A DNA stretch of 13,160 nt, from assembly GCA_016840595.1 (NCBI GenBank), contig JAEOSA010000037.1, positions 1-13,160 of the forward strand, in the 5' to 3' direction. The stretch is from Candidatus Hermodarchaeota archaeon (lineage in GTDB: Archaea > Asgardarchaeota > Hermodarchaeia > Hermodarchaeales > Hermodarchaeaceae). Below, one piece after another: positions 12,887-13,160 of this stretch; within the stretch, counting starts at the first letter, position 1; each line of letters starts with the position of its first letter. The translations under genes were made by a program, and so were the position numbers. The notes beneath the pieces were generated by a model. It was not told the DNA's origin and did no database searches. It was given only the letters and a program-made list of their open reading frames with translations.

Positions 12887-13160
12887 TTATTCTGGAGGAC
12901 CTCGTTCAATTATCTTTTGAATTTCTTTCAAAGAACACCGTTCTGACCAGAAAGCCTCTAATAGCCAATTAATACCAATGCCCATGAAATCATGGATATA
13001 AGCATCTTCCGCTTTGTCGCCAACGGTTACTATACTTTTTACAACATCAAATGAGTCCAGTGATTTCCTATACTTTCTAATATAACTCAAAATTTCTTGA
13101 TAATCTTGAGGATATAATGAGGGATCAGATCCAGCTTTCAATGGAAAAATTCCATCATAT
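12887..13160 (-). CDS. LLM-class (luciferase-like) flavin/F420-dependent oxidoreductase, C-terminal part
   Basis: Only the C-terminal 91 codons are in the window; the frame is open to the right edge (it begins YDGIFPLKAG), so the start lies outside and the in-frame TTG at 13141 is not a start. The visible part matches the end of luciferase-like monooxygenase fold proteins: YDGIFP, a P-x-D-Y-Q-E-I helix, FDVVKSIVTVGD, then GINWLLEAFW and finally KEIQKIIERGPPE, equivalent to the usual GVTWWLE...RIRxGPP ending. These TIM-barrel enzymes use FMN or, commonly in archaea, coenzyme F420; the substrate is not predictable. The gene is convergent with the GNAT gene. Confidence 0.8.
   Translation of the reverse strand, partial: YDGIFPLKAGSDPSLYPQDYQEILSYIRKYRKSLDSFDVVKSIVTVGDKAEDAYIHDFMGIGINWLLEAFWSERCSLKEIQKIIERGPPE

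Noticed and set aside
1..13160. CRISPR array, transposase, integrase or attachment-site repeats
   Set aside because: No regularly spaced repeats, no terminal inverted repeats flanking an open frame, and no recognisable recombinase were seen.

Overview
The window looks archaeal. Evidence: a tRNA-Trp interrupted by an intron at the canonical 37/38 position, archaeal/eukaryal-type tryptophanyl-tRNA synthetase, TATA-like boxes about 25 bases ahead of starts (some starts apparently leaderless) alongside Shine-Dalgarno-led starts with many GTG/TTG codons, short T-rich terminators, and a ferredoxin-dependent disulfide reductase fused to rubredoxin. Base composition is moderate. I cannot fix the lineage; zinc-ribbon membrane proteins and the gene mix would fit an Asgard-type or other anaerobic mesophilic archaeon, but that is a guess. 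No mobile element, CRISPR array or phage gene was seen.

Layout. Left part, minus strand: a histidine-phosphatase gene running off the left edge, preceded by a DAO-type FAD oxidoreductase and a HdeD/DUF308-like membrane protein. From a divergent promoter region (about 2594-2731) the plus strand carries a lactate-permease (LctP) family transporter and then a small single-span membrane protein (DUF4760-like).

Centre: a persulfide-dioxygenase-like metallo-beta-lactamase/double rhodanese protein (minus) diverges from a two-gene operon (plus) encoding a glutaredoxin and a ferredoxin:thioredoxin-reductase-like catalytic subunit with a C-terminal rubredoxin, overlapping by ATGA. A PAP2-like membrane phosphatase with an altered motif and a rubrerythrin follow on the minus strand. 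Together the sulfur dioxygenase, redoxin, disulfide reductase and rubrerythrin look like a thiol/persulfide and peroxide handling island of an anaerobe (inference).

Right part: intron-bearing tRNA-Trp (minus), a polytopic membrane protein ending in a zinc ribbon (minus), then divergently the tryptophanyl-tRNA synthetase and a GNAT acetyltransferase resembling the acetyltransferase domain of Pat/ACS-associated enzymes (plus). The right edge holds the C-terminal end of a luciferase-like (LLM class) flavin/F420 oxidoreductase (minus). The tRNA-Trp and its synthetase lie about 1.5 kb apart. Every spacer is shorter than 300 bases; the longest (about 270 bases before trpS) holds a strong TATA-like sequence and a hairpin but no gene I can support.
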